A stretch of DNA of 64,000 bases, from contig OZ251573.1 in NCBI GenBank assembly GCA_965243545.1, forward strand, positions 3,596,001-3,660,000, in the 5' to 3' direction. Origin of the DNA: CATQHW01 sp965243545 (GTDB lineage Bacteria; Spirochaetota; Spirochaetia; SZUA-6; Bin103). The notes beneath the pieces are model-generated. The model had not been told where the DNA came from. It saw only the letters and a list, made by a program, of their open reading frames with translations, and did no database searches. Below, one piece after another: positions 35,796 to 44,486 of this stretch (positions are counted from its first letter, which is position 1; the number at the start of each line of letters is the position of its first letter). The position numbers and the translations under genes were made by a program.

Positions 35796-35992
35796 TGCAG
35801 GCGCCGCAGACCGCCATGGCTACCGAGGCGCTGTCCCGCAATCTTTCACGTGACGGGAGAATTCGGGACATCCCGACCCTTCTCCAGACGATTTATTCCG
35901 GGATTCCACCGGCGAGATTATGTCGGATCCAACACGCGCTCAACCCGGTTGCGCAGCATCATCAGTTCCGATTGGCGTGCAATGGGCGCGGC

Positions 35993-38293
35993 CTAATCTT
36001 GATCGTTCTCCCTTTCGAGATCATCCCAAAAACCGCCAATCCTGTGATGTACATGCCTGTTCCTGTTTACTCCTGCCATGATTTCTTCGCGGCGAAATCG
36101 CCGCCGCAAGAATGATTTCCGTTTTCCGCCCGTTTGCCGTTCTTCCGCCGTAATTATTCCGTGTTTGAGAAGCAGTCTCCGGACGCCCGGCCATGACCAG
36201 TCGTTAAACAGGTGCTTCAAGTGGTCGTCCTCCTCACACACGGGATTTGCCCGGCCGTACGCGCGCATGAGTTCGGCCAACACGTCGATCCGCTCGTCCG
36301 GTATATCGCGCCTGCCGTTTTCACTCTCGATGCGCGCCCCACAATCGGCAAGTATTTTCTTGATTTTTTCCGGATGGTAGACTGTCTTGTTGGTGTCTTC
36401 TCCCAGCTTCTGGATGCCGACTACCTGATCGACATCAAGCCCCAATTCAAGCTTCGTATCGCCTATCTTTACCCGAGGCTCGACCAGCCAGGTATCTTCT
36501 GCTCTACACTCAATAAACTTCGTCCTGCTCAAATCCGTTCGGCGCATCGATACCGAAATCAGCGAACATTGCCGTAGGGTGACGTCACGCAAGTGACCGC
36601 CCGGAAATACCACAGAGGCAATCGTCTGCCCGACAATCTCATGGTCTTTGCACGCGCCCAAAATCGCCAGCACTATGAGACCCGCGTTTTCGCGCACCTG
36701 TGTCGTCCGCCGCCACTCCGTCCGCCCCGCGTCAGCCAGTCGGCTCAGCATACGCTGCAGATCCGGTGAGCGCAGCATGGATCGCTGCTTCAGATGGCGC
36801 GCGAGTGTTTTCGCGGCCATCTCCGGCAGCGCCGAACGGCTCAACATCACCCGCACGTCGGCACCTTGGTCCAGGTATTGGTCGGCAATCGAACGGGCCA
36901 GGAAATGGATGAAGAACACTTCATGTTCGAAGGTGATTCCTGCGTGCAGGTCGCTATGCTTCAAGAACGCCAGCGTCGGCATCCGTTCCGTAACCATCTG
37001 CCGCACCGACTCCGAGACGTTCAGAGTTGCCAGCGCATAGTCAGCGACTTCTCGAACGGAGCCCGAGTCCAACTCCCGAGTCTCCTGATTCCACATCTCC
37101 TGCGCCAGTTCGCACATCAACAGATTGAGCTCATCTATCGCCAGCATCGGACTCTGTTGCCGGTCGAGTAGCGTTTTACGCTGTTCTCGCGCCAGGAACT
37201 CCTGCGTCATCGCGTCCAGCAAGGCGGCGTAGTCGTCATCGCCGCCGCCATCCATAAAGGCCGTCTCACCCCTCACCAATAGAGCCGCTGTCCGCGCCAC
37301 GAACAAAGGTTTCGACGCCAGCGCGTTCTGTTTGCTGAGTACCTTGTCGACTCTCGCCTGAAACGCCTCTCGATCATCGGCTGAAAACCCGTTTTGGTCG
37401 GCGAATTGCTCTATGAACTCGTCACGTTCCCGTGCTTCCCAGTCCGCGATCGCCACCGGCACGAGAACCCACGCTTGCCCGTCTGTCGCCGACTCTCTTC
37501 CTGCTCGTGACAGAAATTCCTCTTCGTAATAGACCGATCTCGCCGACGCCACAAGGCAGCCCTGCCCATTCAATTGCTCCAGAAACTGCGCGAGCGAATT
37601 GAATGCGTCGTCGTAACCGCTCACGCCAAGGAGCTCGTCGAATCCGTCTATGACCGGTATCAGAATGCCGACCCGGGCCAGCGTCGCCACTGAGTGGTAG
37701 GTAAGACTCACGCGAAGGTCCTGCAGTTCCGTGGCAAGGGCCTCGTTCAACCTGGCCAGCGCCCGCCCTTGGGCGTTCACGTACAGGAACAACCTGTCAG
37801 TCTTTCCACGCACGTAGCGGTCCGCTTGCCGCCTGACGAGCTCTTGCAGAACCTGTGTCTTGCCGGACCCCGCTTCTCCGGTAACCATTATGACGCGGGT
37901 CGCGTCGGCATCGGCTTCCTCTACCAAGTCGATAAGACAATCGGTTGCCGGGCGGAGGTCTTGCTCCTGATCCGTTCGGCGCGCCTGGGTCTGAACAAAG
38001 ATTTCCGGACTCGAACTCTGTTTTATCATCTCGGCCACGTTGCGCAAATTGGCCATCCGTTCTCCGGCGAGAAACGCGCGATAGTTCTGTTTCCGGCCGC
38101 CGCCCGCGACACTGGTGCCGTGGTCCAATGATACTGTAAACGTCGCCTCACGGCTAATGCCGCGCATGGTCCAGGTCGCACGGAACTGCCGGCCGCCGCC
38201 GTGCGACACCTCGACGGCCGTTCCAGGATCGGCGAAGGACGAAATGTCCCGTTCGATTCGCTCCTGCTGATCGCGTGCATACTCGTCAAGCAT
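35993..38293 (-). CDS. STAND/NACHT-like NTPase with pentapeptide-type repeats, partner of a NYN nuclease
   Basis: A 766-residue protein. Residues 1-110 form an unrecognised N-terminal domain. Walker A GEAGSGKT is at 139-146 and Walker B PVIDGFDE at 213-220, the D-G-F-D-E form typical of NACHT/STAND ATPases. Helical regions follow to about 560. Residues 567-600 (GHLRDVTLRQCSLISVSMRR, then TDLSRTKFIECRAE) look like a short pentapeptide-repeat coil, and a basic C-terminal tail ends the protein. The ATG overlaps the stop of the NYN gene by one base (TAATG), so the two are made together. By analogy with other STAND proteins it may sense an invader and control the nuclease; this is inference. Confidence 0.82.
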   Translation of the reverse strand: MLDEYARDQQERIERDISSFADPGTAVEVSHGGGRQFRATWTMRGISREATFTVSLDHGTSVAGGGRKQNYRAFLAGERMANLRNVAEMIKQSSSPEIFVQTQARRTDQEQDLRPATDCLIDLVEEADADATRVIMVTGEAGSGKTQVLQELVRRQADRYVRGKTDRLFLYVNAQGRALARLNEALATELQDLRVSLTYHSVATLARVGILIPVIDGFDELLGVSGYDDAFNSLAQFLEQLNGQGCLVASARSVYYEEEFLSRAGRESATDGQAWVLVPVAIADWEARERDEFIEQFADQNGFSADDREAFQARVDKVLSKQNALASKPLFVARTAALLVRGETAFMDGGGDDDYAALLDAMTQEFLAREQRKTLLDRQQSPMLAIDELNLLMCELAQEMWNQETRELDSGSVREVADYALATLNVSESVRQMVTERMPTLAFLKHSDLHAGITFEHEVFFIHFLARSIADQYLDQGADVRVMLSRSALPEMAAKTLARHLKQRSMLRSPDLQRMLSRLADAGRTEWRRTTQVRENAGLIVLAILGACKDHEIVGQTIASVVFPGGHLRDVTLRQCSLISVSMRRTDLSRTKFIECRAEDTWLVEPRVKIGDTKLELGLDVDQVVGIQKLGEDTNKTVYHPEKIKKILADCGARIESENGRRDIPDERIDVLAELMRAYGRANPVCEEDDHLKHLFNDWSWPGVRRLLLKHGIITAEERQTGGKRKSFLRRRFRREEIMAGVNRNRHVHHRIGGFWDDLERENDQD

Positions 38294-38868
38294 TACATTG
38301 ACCCCAAATCGACCAGAGGCAAGCCGTGACTCAGGAGCGATGAGTCGTTGATAGCGTCACCCGCTCTGCGAGATCGCATCCAGACCATCCCTTCGGGCTT
38401 CATGGCGTGCGCGGAGATCGCCGCAGGCAGCAGATCGTCGTCGTCGGACACGACGCTGACGTACGTCTGTCCGTCGTCGCTCATGTACATGGCGTCACAT
38501 CCTATCATACCGTCAATCATCTTTTGACGCAATCGGCGGTCTGCGCCGCGTAACGTACCGAGCAGGAGCATTTCGGGAAACTGCAACATAGTGGTGGCGA
38601 GGGAGGGGCGAACGATCAACCGGTGTCGGCGGCCTCGCATTTCCGGAAGTATCTCCGTCAGCCACTCGGCATCGCGGCTGAGACGTCCGCGTGGATCGGT
38701 CCAGCCGCCGTAGAGGCGGATGTCCAACTCGCGGGATGCCGGAAACACCCTGACGAACGCACGGGCCGTGCGGTCTATGAGTTCCTCTGCGTGAAACTCA
38801 ATGTCCGCCCTGGATTTTGCGTCCTTCCGGCGGAAGTTGTCGAAGTCGATCAACGCCAAGCCCTGCAC
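38293..38868 (-). CDS. NYN/PIN-like ribonuclease, partner of the STAND NTPase
   Basis: About 191 residues from GTG 38868; TTG 38853, preceded by AGGG, is an alternative start. The frame continues upstream without another good start into a transposon relic. The NYN signature is clear: ALIDFDN at 5-11, a DIRLYGGW strand at 49-56, KMIDGMIGCDAM at 116-127, and VSVVSDDDDLLPAA at 137-150. The Asp residues at 8, 10, 119, 125 and 142-145 would form the metal-binding pocket of a PIN-like RNase. NYN proteins cut RNA. The adjacent STAND gene, coupled by TAATG, makes this look like a two-gene immune or abortive-infection module. The upstream edge touches accessory gene copy d at about 38970. Confidence 0.75.
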   Translation of the reverse strand: MQGLALIDFDNFRRKDAKSRADIEFHAEELIDRTARAFVRVFPASRELDIRLYGGWTDPRGRLSRDAEWLTEILPEMRGRRHRLIVRPSLATTMLQFPEMLLLGTLRGADRRLRQKMIDGMIGCDAMYMSDDGQTYVSVVSDDDDLLPAAISAHAMKPEGMVWMRSRRAGDAINDSSLLSHGLPLVDLGSM

Positions 38869-38969
38869 AGCATGATGGTATCTCGGGCGGGGCCGCCCGT
38901 CAACGGTCGCCGAGCCGCGCAACGGGCTCCGCAACGCTCAGGCAGAGGCGGCGGCCGGCCGGTGCGCTG

Positions 38970-39304
38970 CTGACCGACTGCCTGGCGGCGCAGCTGCCGG
39001 GAACGCTGCGGGAACTGGAAGAGGCGGTCACCCACGCCGAGCAGTCGTCGAGTCTGATGAAGGCGGTCGCCAAGGCGCGCACCGACTACGTGGGGGCTGC
39101 CCGGCGCGATGCGCTGGCTGGACCGCCGCGTGAAGCTGGTGCGGGCGGCGCTGCGGGCGGTGATCCTCTCGCTGCCTGACGAGCTGGCCGGCTGCCGCCC
39201 CGAACTGAGCGCCTGCCGCAAACGGCTGGGGACCAAGGCGGTGTTGGTGAGGCTGCGGACGCTGGCCGCCTCGTCGTTGCCGTCGCTGCCGGCGCCGCTC
39301 GGAT
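38970..39304 (+). pseudogene. Three-gene transposon, accessory gene, copy d (target of IS3)
   Basis: Matches codons from LLPDCLAAQLPG to LPAPLGL of the accessory gene. An extra G near 39094 shifts the frame. The copy is cut at 39304 by IS3, and the interrupted sequence resumes at 40706 (ctcggat before, gattgcgcccc after), giving the duplicated GAT. Confidence 0.85.
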
Positions 39305-39505
39305 TGAGGTGGTCCCGGTTGTTAGGACAGTTCGAGGGGTAGGTTAAGGTGTATCCGTCGGTTGTCAACCCACCCCTCCTCTGAATATCCGGTGACGGTA
39401 GCCGGAGGTGAGATCCGGGGCCGGGTTCGCGTCTCCCTGCGGATCGCGGCAGACCTCTTGTTCCCGGAACCTGCCGTTTCAGCCCCATCCCCATGTCCAT
39501 GCGGA

Positions 39506-40333
39506 CTACGCCACCTGCGCGGCGAGCACGCCGCTGTAGGCTTCCGCAGGCGTCCGCCCAGCCAACGCCGAGTGGGGGCGTACCTCGTTGTAGTACTTCA
39601 TCCACTTGGCGATCTCTCGGCGCGCCGCGAAGCCGTCCGTCATCTCGTGCAGGTACACCGCCTCGTACTTCAACGACCGCCACAGCCGCTCGATGAACAC
39701 GTTGTCCATGCAGCGCCCACGACCGTCCATTGAGCAGCGTATGCCGGCCGCCTCCAACTGTCCCGTCCATGCCCGGCTGGTGAACTGGCTGCCCTGATCG
39801 GTGTTGACGATCTCCGGCGTCCCGAAGCGCTCCCGCGCCTCCGCCAGCGCCAGCAGGCAGAACTCGCAGTCCAGCGTATTCGCCAACTGCCACGCCAGCA
39901 CTCGCCGACTCGCCCAGTCCATGACCGCCACCAGGTACAGGAACCCGTCCTGCACCGGGATGTAGGTGATGTCCGCGCACCACACCTGATTCGACCGCGT
40001 AACGGTAAGCCCTCTCAGCAGATACGGATACACTCGGTGATCCGGGTTCGGCACCGTGGTGCGCGGCTTGCGGTAGATCGCCGCCAATCCCAGCAGCCCC
40101 ATCAGCCGCCGCACCCGGTGGCGGCCTACCAGCATCCCGTCCCGCGCCAGATGGCGGACCATCTGGCGACTGCCGTAGAACGGATAATCCATGTACAGCT
40201 TGTCGATGCGGCCCATCAAGTTCAGCGTCGCCGCGCTTTCTCCGACCGCCTCGTAGTACAGCGCCGAGCGGCTCACGCCGAGCAGCCGGCACTGGCGGCT
40301 CAAGCTCAGACGCGAATGCTCCCGGTCAATCAT
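39506..40333 (-). CDS. IS3 OrfB, DDE integrase domain
   Basis: A 275-residue frame with the IS3 catalytic core: Asp in VWCADITYIPVQ, Asp in IVNTDQGSQF, and Glu in DNVFIERLWRSLKYE. HTH_21-like residues (MIDREHSRLSLSRQCRLLGV) precede it. It has no strong ribosome site of its own. It is normally made as an OrfAB fusion by -1 frameshifting at 40375-40381. Frame and catalytic residues are intact. Confidence 0.93.
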   Translation of the reverse strand: MIDREHSRLSLSRQCRLLGVSRSALYYEAVGESAATLNLMGRIDKLYMDYPFYGSRQMVRHLARDGMLVGRHRVRRLMGLLGLAAIYRKPRTTVPNPDHRVYPYLLRGLTVTRSNQVWCADITYIPVQDGFLYLVAVMDWASRRVLAWQLANTLDCEFCLLALAEARERFGTPEIVNTDQGSQFTSRAWTGQLEAAGIRCSMDGRGRCMDNVFIERLWRSLKYEAVYLHEMTDGFAARREIAKWMKYYNEVRPHSALAGRTPAEAYSGVLAAQVA

Positions 40334-40353
40334 CTGCTGTCGCTTCTGTGGGC

Positions 40354-40638
40354 TCAGCGACTGAGCCCGCGCGCTAAAAAATCGCGCTCCACGGTCAACT
40401 CGCCGATCTTGGCATGCAGGTCGTGGATCAGCGCTTCCTGATCTGTGTCGCCGCGCTTGCCGGTCGCCGCGAACAGTTCCTCGAGTCCGTCCTGGGCTTG
40501 CCGCTTCCAGCCGCTCACCTGATTCGGATGAACTTGGTGCTTGGCCGCGATCGCCTGCACCGTGCGGTCCCCGCGGAACGCCTCCATGACCACCTTGGCC
40601 TTGAACTGCGCTGTGAATCGGCGTCGTTTCGTCGCCAT
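40354..40638 (-). CDS. IS3 OrfA, helix-turn-helix protein
   Basis: A 94-residue protein from ATG 40638, chosen because GAGGAGGG lies 8 bases upstream (an in-frame ATG at 40656 is inside that site). It starts MATKRRRFTAQFKAKVVMEA and contains the helix-turn-helix IAAKHQVHPNQVSGWKRQA and a leucine-zipper-like tail ending in the slippery sequence. It binds the ends of the element and controls transposition. Confidence 0.92.
   Translation of the reverse strand: MATKRRRFTAQFKAKVVMEAFRGDRTVQAIAAKHQVHPNQVSGWKRQAQDGLEELFAATGKRGDTDQEALIHDLHAKIGELTVERDFLARGLSR
40375..40381 (-). promoter_or_regulatory. Slippery heptamer T TTT TTA for programmed -1 frameshifting
   Basis: Read on the minus strand, the orfA codons GAT TTT TTA contain the canonical X XXY YYZ heptamer TTTTTTA. 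A one-base backward slip leads through FFSARAQSLSPQKRQQ directly into the orfB start MIDREH, giving the OrfAB transposase. Many IS3 elements use an A-rich heptamer; this one uses the T-rich form. Confidence 0.8.
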
Positions 40639-40710
40639 CCCGTTGGCCCTCCTCATGGCCTCGGATACACCTTAGCCTCCTGTCCAGTTTTCCGGGACCA
40701 CCTCAGATTG

Positions 40711-40795
40711 CGCCCCCGCACCCCCGACGACGGCGCCAGCCTCGACGCGCTCAACGGCCGCCTGGGCGCCTACCTGGAAGGCGCATCACGGCGCT
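40711..40795 (+). pseudogene. Three-gene transposon, transposase fragment behind IS3
   Basis: After the accessory-gene residue cgcccccgc the sequence jumps to TPDDGASLDALNGRLGAYLE coding DNA of the transposase, about 860 bases further on in the full copy. The joint has a short CCCCC homology. It ends at about 40795; the remaining 80 bases to the PIN gene stop hold nothing recognisable. Confidence 0.75.
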
Positions 40796-40879
40796 GTGGC
40801 CCGGCAAGACGCTCGACTCCTTCGACTTCAACGCCGCTCGGTTACGGACGCGACGCGGACGCTACACACGGGCTTCCTT

Positions 40880-41380
40880 TCAGCTTGAACGGCGGCGGCC
40901 GGAGTCCGGGGTGCCCCGCGAACGCAACGAGCATTCGCGCCGCCTGAGAAAGTCCTGTTGCTTCTTTCTGTCTCGGGACGGATACACCGCCCGACGCTTC
41001 TTTTGCACTGCAGGCAGCAGTCTCCTATCCAGAAAGTCCTCCTTCAAGTCGCCGTCGCACGTGCAGAGTATCAAGCTATCGCTCGCCCGGGCCAGCGCAA
41101 TGATGTGCGCGTCATTGGACCGGCGCGCAACGCTGTCGATCGCCCGTTCGTGCGCCTGCACTTCATTCCACTTGAACAGCCGTGCTTGACCACTTTGCCG
41201 GTAACTCAAAAACCGTTCGTACACATCTGGCGCCTTCTTACGCAATTCTGCATCATATTTTCCGCCGTCCGTGTATACTATGACGCCGTGTCCATTCTTC
41301 ATCCAGTTCCAAAATGCCTGCATCGTGGGAGAGCCGAGTTTTCCGAATACGCTCGCATCGATGATGGTTCGAGTGCACAT
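40880..41380 (-). CDS. PIN-like nuclease, last gene of the ubiquitin-like operon
   Basis: A 166-residue protein. IIDASVFGKL at 6-15 supplies Asp8; Glu45, Asp90 (SNDAHIIALARAS) and Asp109 in LCTCDGDLKEDF complete the acidic quartet expected for a PIN-domain RNase. The C-terminal about 40 residues are Arg/Ser rich and run into transposon DNA, so the original end may have been replaced. It begins 12 bases after the ATPase gene. Given this order it may be the toxic effector or a partner nuclease of the ATPase; other PIN proteins act as VapC-type toxins. Confidence 0.68.
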   Translation of the reverse strand: MCTRTIIDASVFGKLGSPTMQAFWNWMKNGHGVIVYTDGGKYDAELRKKAPDVYERFLSYRQSGQARLFKWNEVQAHERAIDSVARRSNDAHIIALARASDSLILCTCDGDLKEDFLDRRLLPAVQKKRRAVYPSRDRKKQQDFLRRRECSLRSRGTPDSGRRRSS

Positions 41381-41392
41381 GACAGCGGATTA

Positions 41393-42655
41393 CTAATGAC
41401 CACCGATGCCCAGCAGACGGTCGGTCTGGCCCAGGAAGAACCGCCGGTAGGAGGCAGGGGCGCCATCGAGATTCCCGGCATCGTCTACGGTCATGTTGTG
41501 GATTACCGATGCTTCGCGTTCCGGAACTCGCTCAAAGTAGGATATCCGTAACTCCCGCGGCGCCAGCGCGGCTTCCATGACGCAAATGCGAAACTGATCG
41601 ATCAGGTGATCGCTGTGCGTCTCGATCACGAAACGGTACGGGGACGTCGCCATCATTTCCGCCAGCCGCGCTTGCGCGGAAGGGTGAATGTTGACTTCCG
41701 GCTGCTGCAGCAGGAACGTAGTTCCTTCCGGCTGCCGGTACATGGCATGGAGCAACGGCAGGATGTTCGGCACCCCAAAGCCGGTATCCGCGATGTTGTA
41801 CCATCCTTTGCTCTGCCGTACCCGTATCTCATAATGCGAGTCATTTCCACCACCTATGTCAATCTCCGAAAACAAGCCGAGCTCGCGCCCGGCTCCGGCG
41901 AAATATTTGCGTAGACCATCGTCCCAATCGGGTATCGGATTGGACTGATATTCCCGTTGTCGCCGAACGGCGCCGGCCGGGGGCGCGTATATCGGTATCG
42001 ACTCTCGTGGAACGGGCATCGTTTGCAGGAAGTTGATGAGATTGACAAAGGCGGCCTCATGCTCGTTCGAAGACCCAGCGGATGCTCGCCGATAGAGACT
42101 TGGGTCTCCGGCGAACGGCATATAGCCGTGTCGTATCGCCATCGAAACCCATGTCGATAACTGTCTGTAAGAGAACGCCTGCTGTGGTATGTCTACGGCG
42201 AACCTTTTGCCCGCAAACCGCCACGCCTTCGGAGATTCGGGGTCGCGCGTCACTGACAGGCGGCTCCCAACATCCTCTCGATTCGGGAGTTCTACGCGCA
42301 GCCGGGTCTCGGACGGCTGCCCGTTGCGGTCCGATGAGAACGAAAAGCCGACCGCAGTGTGACAATGCTCATGGAGCGCCCCGTCGACCGAGAAGGAATC
42401 GGCCCCATGTCGTGCGATGGTCCGGTAGCGGCCCATCCGAAAGGGCTCCTCATCAAAGCAGTTCCGCGTGTTCGGCCCCGGATCTTCCAACTTGCCAAAA
42501 CTCGCCAGGCGGGCAAACGCGCTACAGCACCCGAGGAATGTTGATTTGCCGGTGCCATTCTCGCCAACAAGCAGGGTTACTTTCCCCATGTCGACTGACT
42601 GAGTGCCGCTAAAACACCTGACGTTCTGCATCGCGAGCTGTGCGATGTTACTCAT
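41393..42655 (-). CDS. AAA/ABC-type ATPase (RecF/OLD-like) of the ubiquitin-like operon
   Basis: 420 residues from ATG 42655, which overlaps the stop of the E1 gene (ATGA). Walker A GENGTGKS is at 31-38. An ABC-signature-like region (ADTGFGVPNILPLLHAMY), Walker B TTFLLQQPEVNIHPSAQARL and the H-loop FVIETHSDHL follow in order, as in AAA_21/AAA_15 proteins. There is no TOPRIM domain, so the nuclease function may be supplied by the PIN protein encoded next. Such ATPases gate effectors in several antiphage systems (for example Septu, PARIS, Gabija). Confidence 0.82.
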   Translation of the reverse strand: MSNIAQLAMQNVRCFSGTQSVDMGKVTLLVGENGTGKSTFLGCCSAFARLASFGKLEDPGPNTRNCFDEEPFRMGRYRTIARHGADSFSVDGALHEHCHTAVGFSFSSDRNGQPSETRLRVELPNREDVGSRLSVTRDPESPKAWRFAGKRFAVDIPQQAFSYRQLSTWVSMAIRHGYMPFAGDPSLYRRASAGSSNEHEAAFVNLINFLQTMPVPRESIPIYAPPAGAVRRQREYQSNPIPDWDDGLRKYFAGAGRELGLFSEIDIGGGNDSHYEIRVRQSKGWYNIADTGFGVPNILPLLHAMYRQPEGTTFLLQQPEVNIHPSAQARLAEMMATSPYRFVIETHSDHLIDQFRICVMEAALAPRELRISYFERVPEREASVIHNMTVDDAGNLDGAPASYRRFFLGQTDRLLGIGGH

Positions 42656-44106
42656 CGACCTATAATCCTCCTGACCGACTTCACAAGCCTCGCGGTGAAG
42701 ACAGAAGACCACCGCAGTCTTCTCGCGGGCTCCGTATCGACGATGAACGGATACACGGCGGAGTCTCCGGCCGCGGTCTTTCGGTCGATCGAGCAATGCG
42801 GGTGACACTGGTCGTGCGCGGTCGACAGGCGGTTGGGGACGAAACTGTAGTGCAGCTTGGTGGTGGCCGGCCACCAATCCTCTCGCACGACGTAGCGGAT
42901 CATCTCCAGCACCATGAAGCTGGCCACGTTGGCGCTGAAGGGGAACACGTTCTCATTGCGCGGTTCTTGGTTGCTTCGCCGCTCGCCGTGGACGTAGGAC
43001 GGATCGTCCAGCGAGCCGTCACGCTCCATTACCACGTCCGAGGAAGTGTACTGCCCATCACAACGCAGACAACGGTGGCCGGGGCCCGCAACGACCGCGC
43101 TCCACGTAGCTTGGCCAAGGCGGCCGCCGGCCTTCCGGGCGGTGAAGACGCCGCCGAACACGACCGGGATGCAGTGGGCATAGGCGATGTGGTTCAGCAC
43201 GTCCTTGGGGAGCGGGCGGTCGACCGCGGCGAAGAGTATGTCACAATCGAGCGCCGCAAGGTAGTGAGATCGTTCTTGAATCCAGCCGATCCGCGCTTCG
43301 GCCCGGAAATCGGCCGCGGTCGCCGATCGCTTCAGGTGGCGCGCGACCAGATCCACCTTGTGTACGCCGACATCCCGGATGCCGGCGTACAGCAATCGGT
43401 CGAGGTTGTGCTCCTCGACTCGGTCGGCGTCGATGAGCACAACGTTCGAGACGCCGATGCGGGCAAGCGCCTCCGCGACCATGCAGCCGACGCTGCCCAG
43501 GCCGACGACGCCAACCCGCAGGCGCCCGATGTCCTGTTGCGCCTTGGCGCCCCACGTGTCAACGGTACGCTGCAGGATGGTCCGCCGTTTGGGCGGTGGA
43601 CGGAGCGTGTCGTTCCACGTCAGGCGCAAACCGTCGCCGCCGACTACGCGCACCTTCTCGCACCACTTCCGCTCCTCGCGAAGCCAGAACCGTGCGCTCC
43701 AGCACCCGTCCGTGCCGAGCGTCAGGCCGACCAGCGGAAGCCGGCTCGCACGGGCCGGCGGGGCGATACGATCCCGCTCCGCCACCACGTCCACAGCGCT
43801 CATGCCCTGCCAACCCGGCGACAGATGGCTGTGCATGAACGCGAGACCGCATCGGTGCTGCAGGGCGCGTCGGATCGACCGGGTAAGGTAGGCCGGCATA
43901 AAGCTGGCTCCGCCATGCAGCTTCCGTTCGCGGTCGCGGGGCGGGATGATCTCGAACACGAGCGCAGACCTCCGCTCGGCACCGGTGGCTGGCCGCCAAA
44001 GAGCGAAGCAGAGGTCCTCCTGGCGGCGCCCCGCTCGAACGTGCCGCTGCAACAAATCGGCCGCCTGCCGATGCACGGCATCGGTCAGGATTGCGTCGTA
44101 CGTCAC
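42652..44106 (-). CDS. JAMM protease fused to ThiF/E1-like ubiquitin-activating enzyme
   Basis: 484 residues from GTG 44106, whose GTGA overlaps the E2 stop. Residues 1-130 form a JAB/JAMM domain: Glu52 (VFEII), His92-Ser-His94 (FMHSHL), Ser103 and Asp106 (MSAVD) are the expected zinc ligands of a deubiquitinase-like peptidase. Residues 195-440 form a ThiF/E1 adenylation domain, with GLGSVG at 202-207, DADRVEEHNLDR at 226-237 and later C346-x-x-C349 and C434-x3-C438, a likely structural zinc site. It would adenylate the ubiquitin-like protein and trim it or its conjugates. Fused E1-JAB proteins are known from bacterial ubiquitin-like operons. Confidence 0.87.
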   Translation of the reverse strand: MTYDAILTDAVHRQAADLLQRHVRAGRRQEDLCFALWRPATGAERRSALVFEIIPPRDRERKLHGGASFMPAYLTRSIRRALQHRCGLAFMHSHLSPGWQGMSAVDVVAERDRIAPPARASRLPLVGLTLGTDGCWSARFWLREERKWCEKVRVVGGDGLRLTWNDTLRPPPKRRTILQRTVDTWGAKAQQDIGRLRVGVVGLGSVGCMVAEALARIGVSNVVLIDADRVEEHNLDRLLYAGIRDVGVHKVDLVARHLKRSATAADFRAEARIGWIQERSHYLAALDCDILFAAVDRPLPKDVLNHIAYAHCIPVVFGGVFTARKAGGRLGQATWSAVVAGPGHRCLRCDGQYTSSDVVMERDGSLDDPSYVHGERRSNQEPRNENVFPFSANVASFMVLEMIRYVVREDWWPATTKLHYSFVPNRLSTAHDQCHPHCSIDRKTAAGDSAVYPFIVDTEPARRLRWSSVFTARLVKSVRRIIGR

Positions 44107-44486
44107 ATGTCGCGCCAGACGCGCGCCAAGTGCTGGCGGACGTAGGTCTTCATGTTTTTGTCCGTGGGCGCCAACCGGTCCCAGAAGTCGCTGGGAGGCA
44201 GGCTGAACACCGACCACTCACGGCCATCGAGATGACGCGTGGCATATTTGGGCACGTGAGCATCGCTAAGATGGTTCGCCACAAATACGAAGTGCGGTGG
44301 ATATTCCGGGTACCCTTCTTCCTGGAATCCGAGTCCTACTTTGAACGTGAGGCCCTGATAGCGTCCCGTAGGAACTGGATACTCGATTGCTACGACCTTT
44401 CCGAAACTGAAGCCCGGCGCATCTATGATCTCCGTACGGTAGTCGAGTTCACGGAGTTCGCGTTCGACGACGTCTATGGCGCCCAT
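44103..44486 (-). CDS. E2/UBC-like protein without any cysteine
   Basis: A 127-residue protein. The beta-meander GLTFKVGLGFQEEGYPEYPP followed by HFVFVANH is the E2 core, with the characteristic YPxxPPxF turn. The rest, up to KTYVRQHLARVWRD, fits the C-terminal helices. No Cys occurs anywhere, so it cannot form the usual thioester. Some prokaryotic E2-like families lack the classic active site, but I am not certain that this belongs to one. It overlaps the ubiquitin-like gene by 13 bases and the E1 gene by 4, so it is made with them. Confidence 0.78.
   Translation of the reverse strand: MGAIDVVERELRELDYRTEIIDAPGFSFGKVVAIEYPVPTGRYQGLTFKVGLGFQEEGYPEYPPHFVFVANHLSDAHVPKYATRHLDGREWSVFSLPPSDFWDRLAPTDKNMKTYVRQHLARVWRDM

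Larger units (their letters stand above)
39305..40705 (-). mobile_element. Complete IS3-family element, 1,401 bp
   Basis: Terminal inverted repeats TGAGGTGGTCCCGG (39305-39318) and CCGGGACCACCTCA (40692-40705) enclose overlapping orfA and orfB. A 3-base direct repeat, GAT, flanks the element at 39302-39304 and 40706-40708, as IS3 elements make. The joined flanks rebuild the uninterrupted transposon accessory-gene sequence seen in the other copies. It is therefore one of the most recent insertions in the window. Confidence 0.95.
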
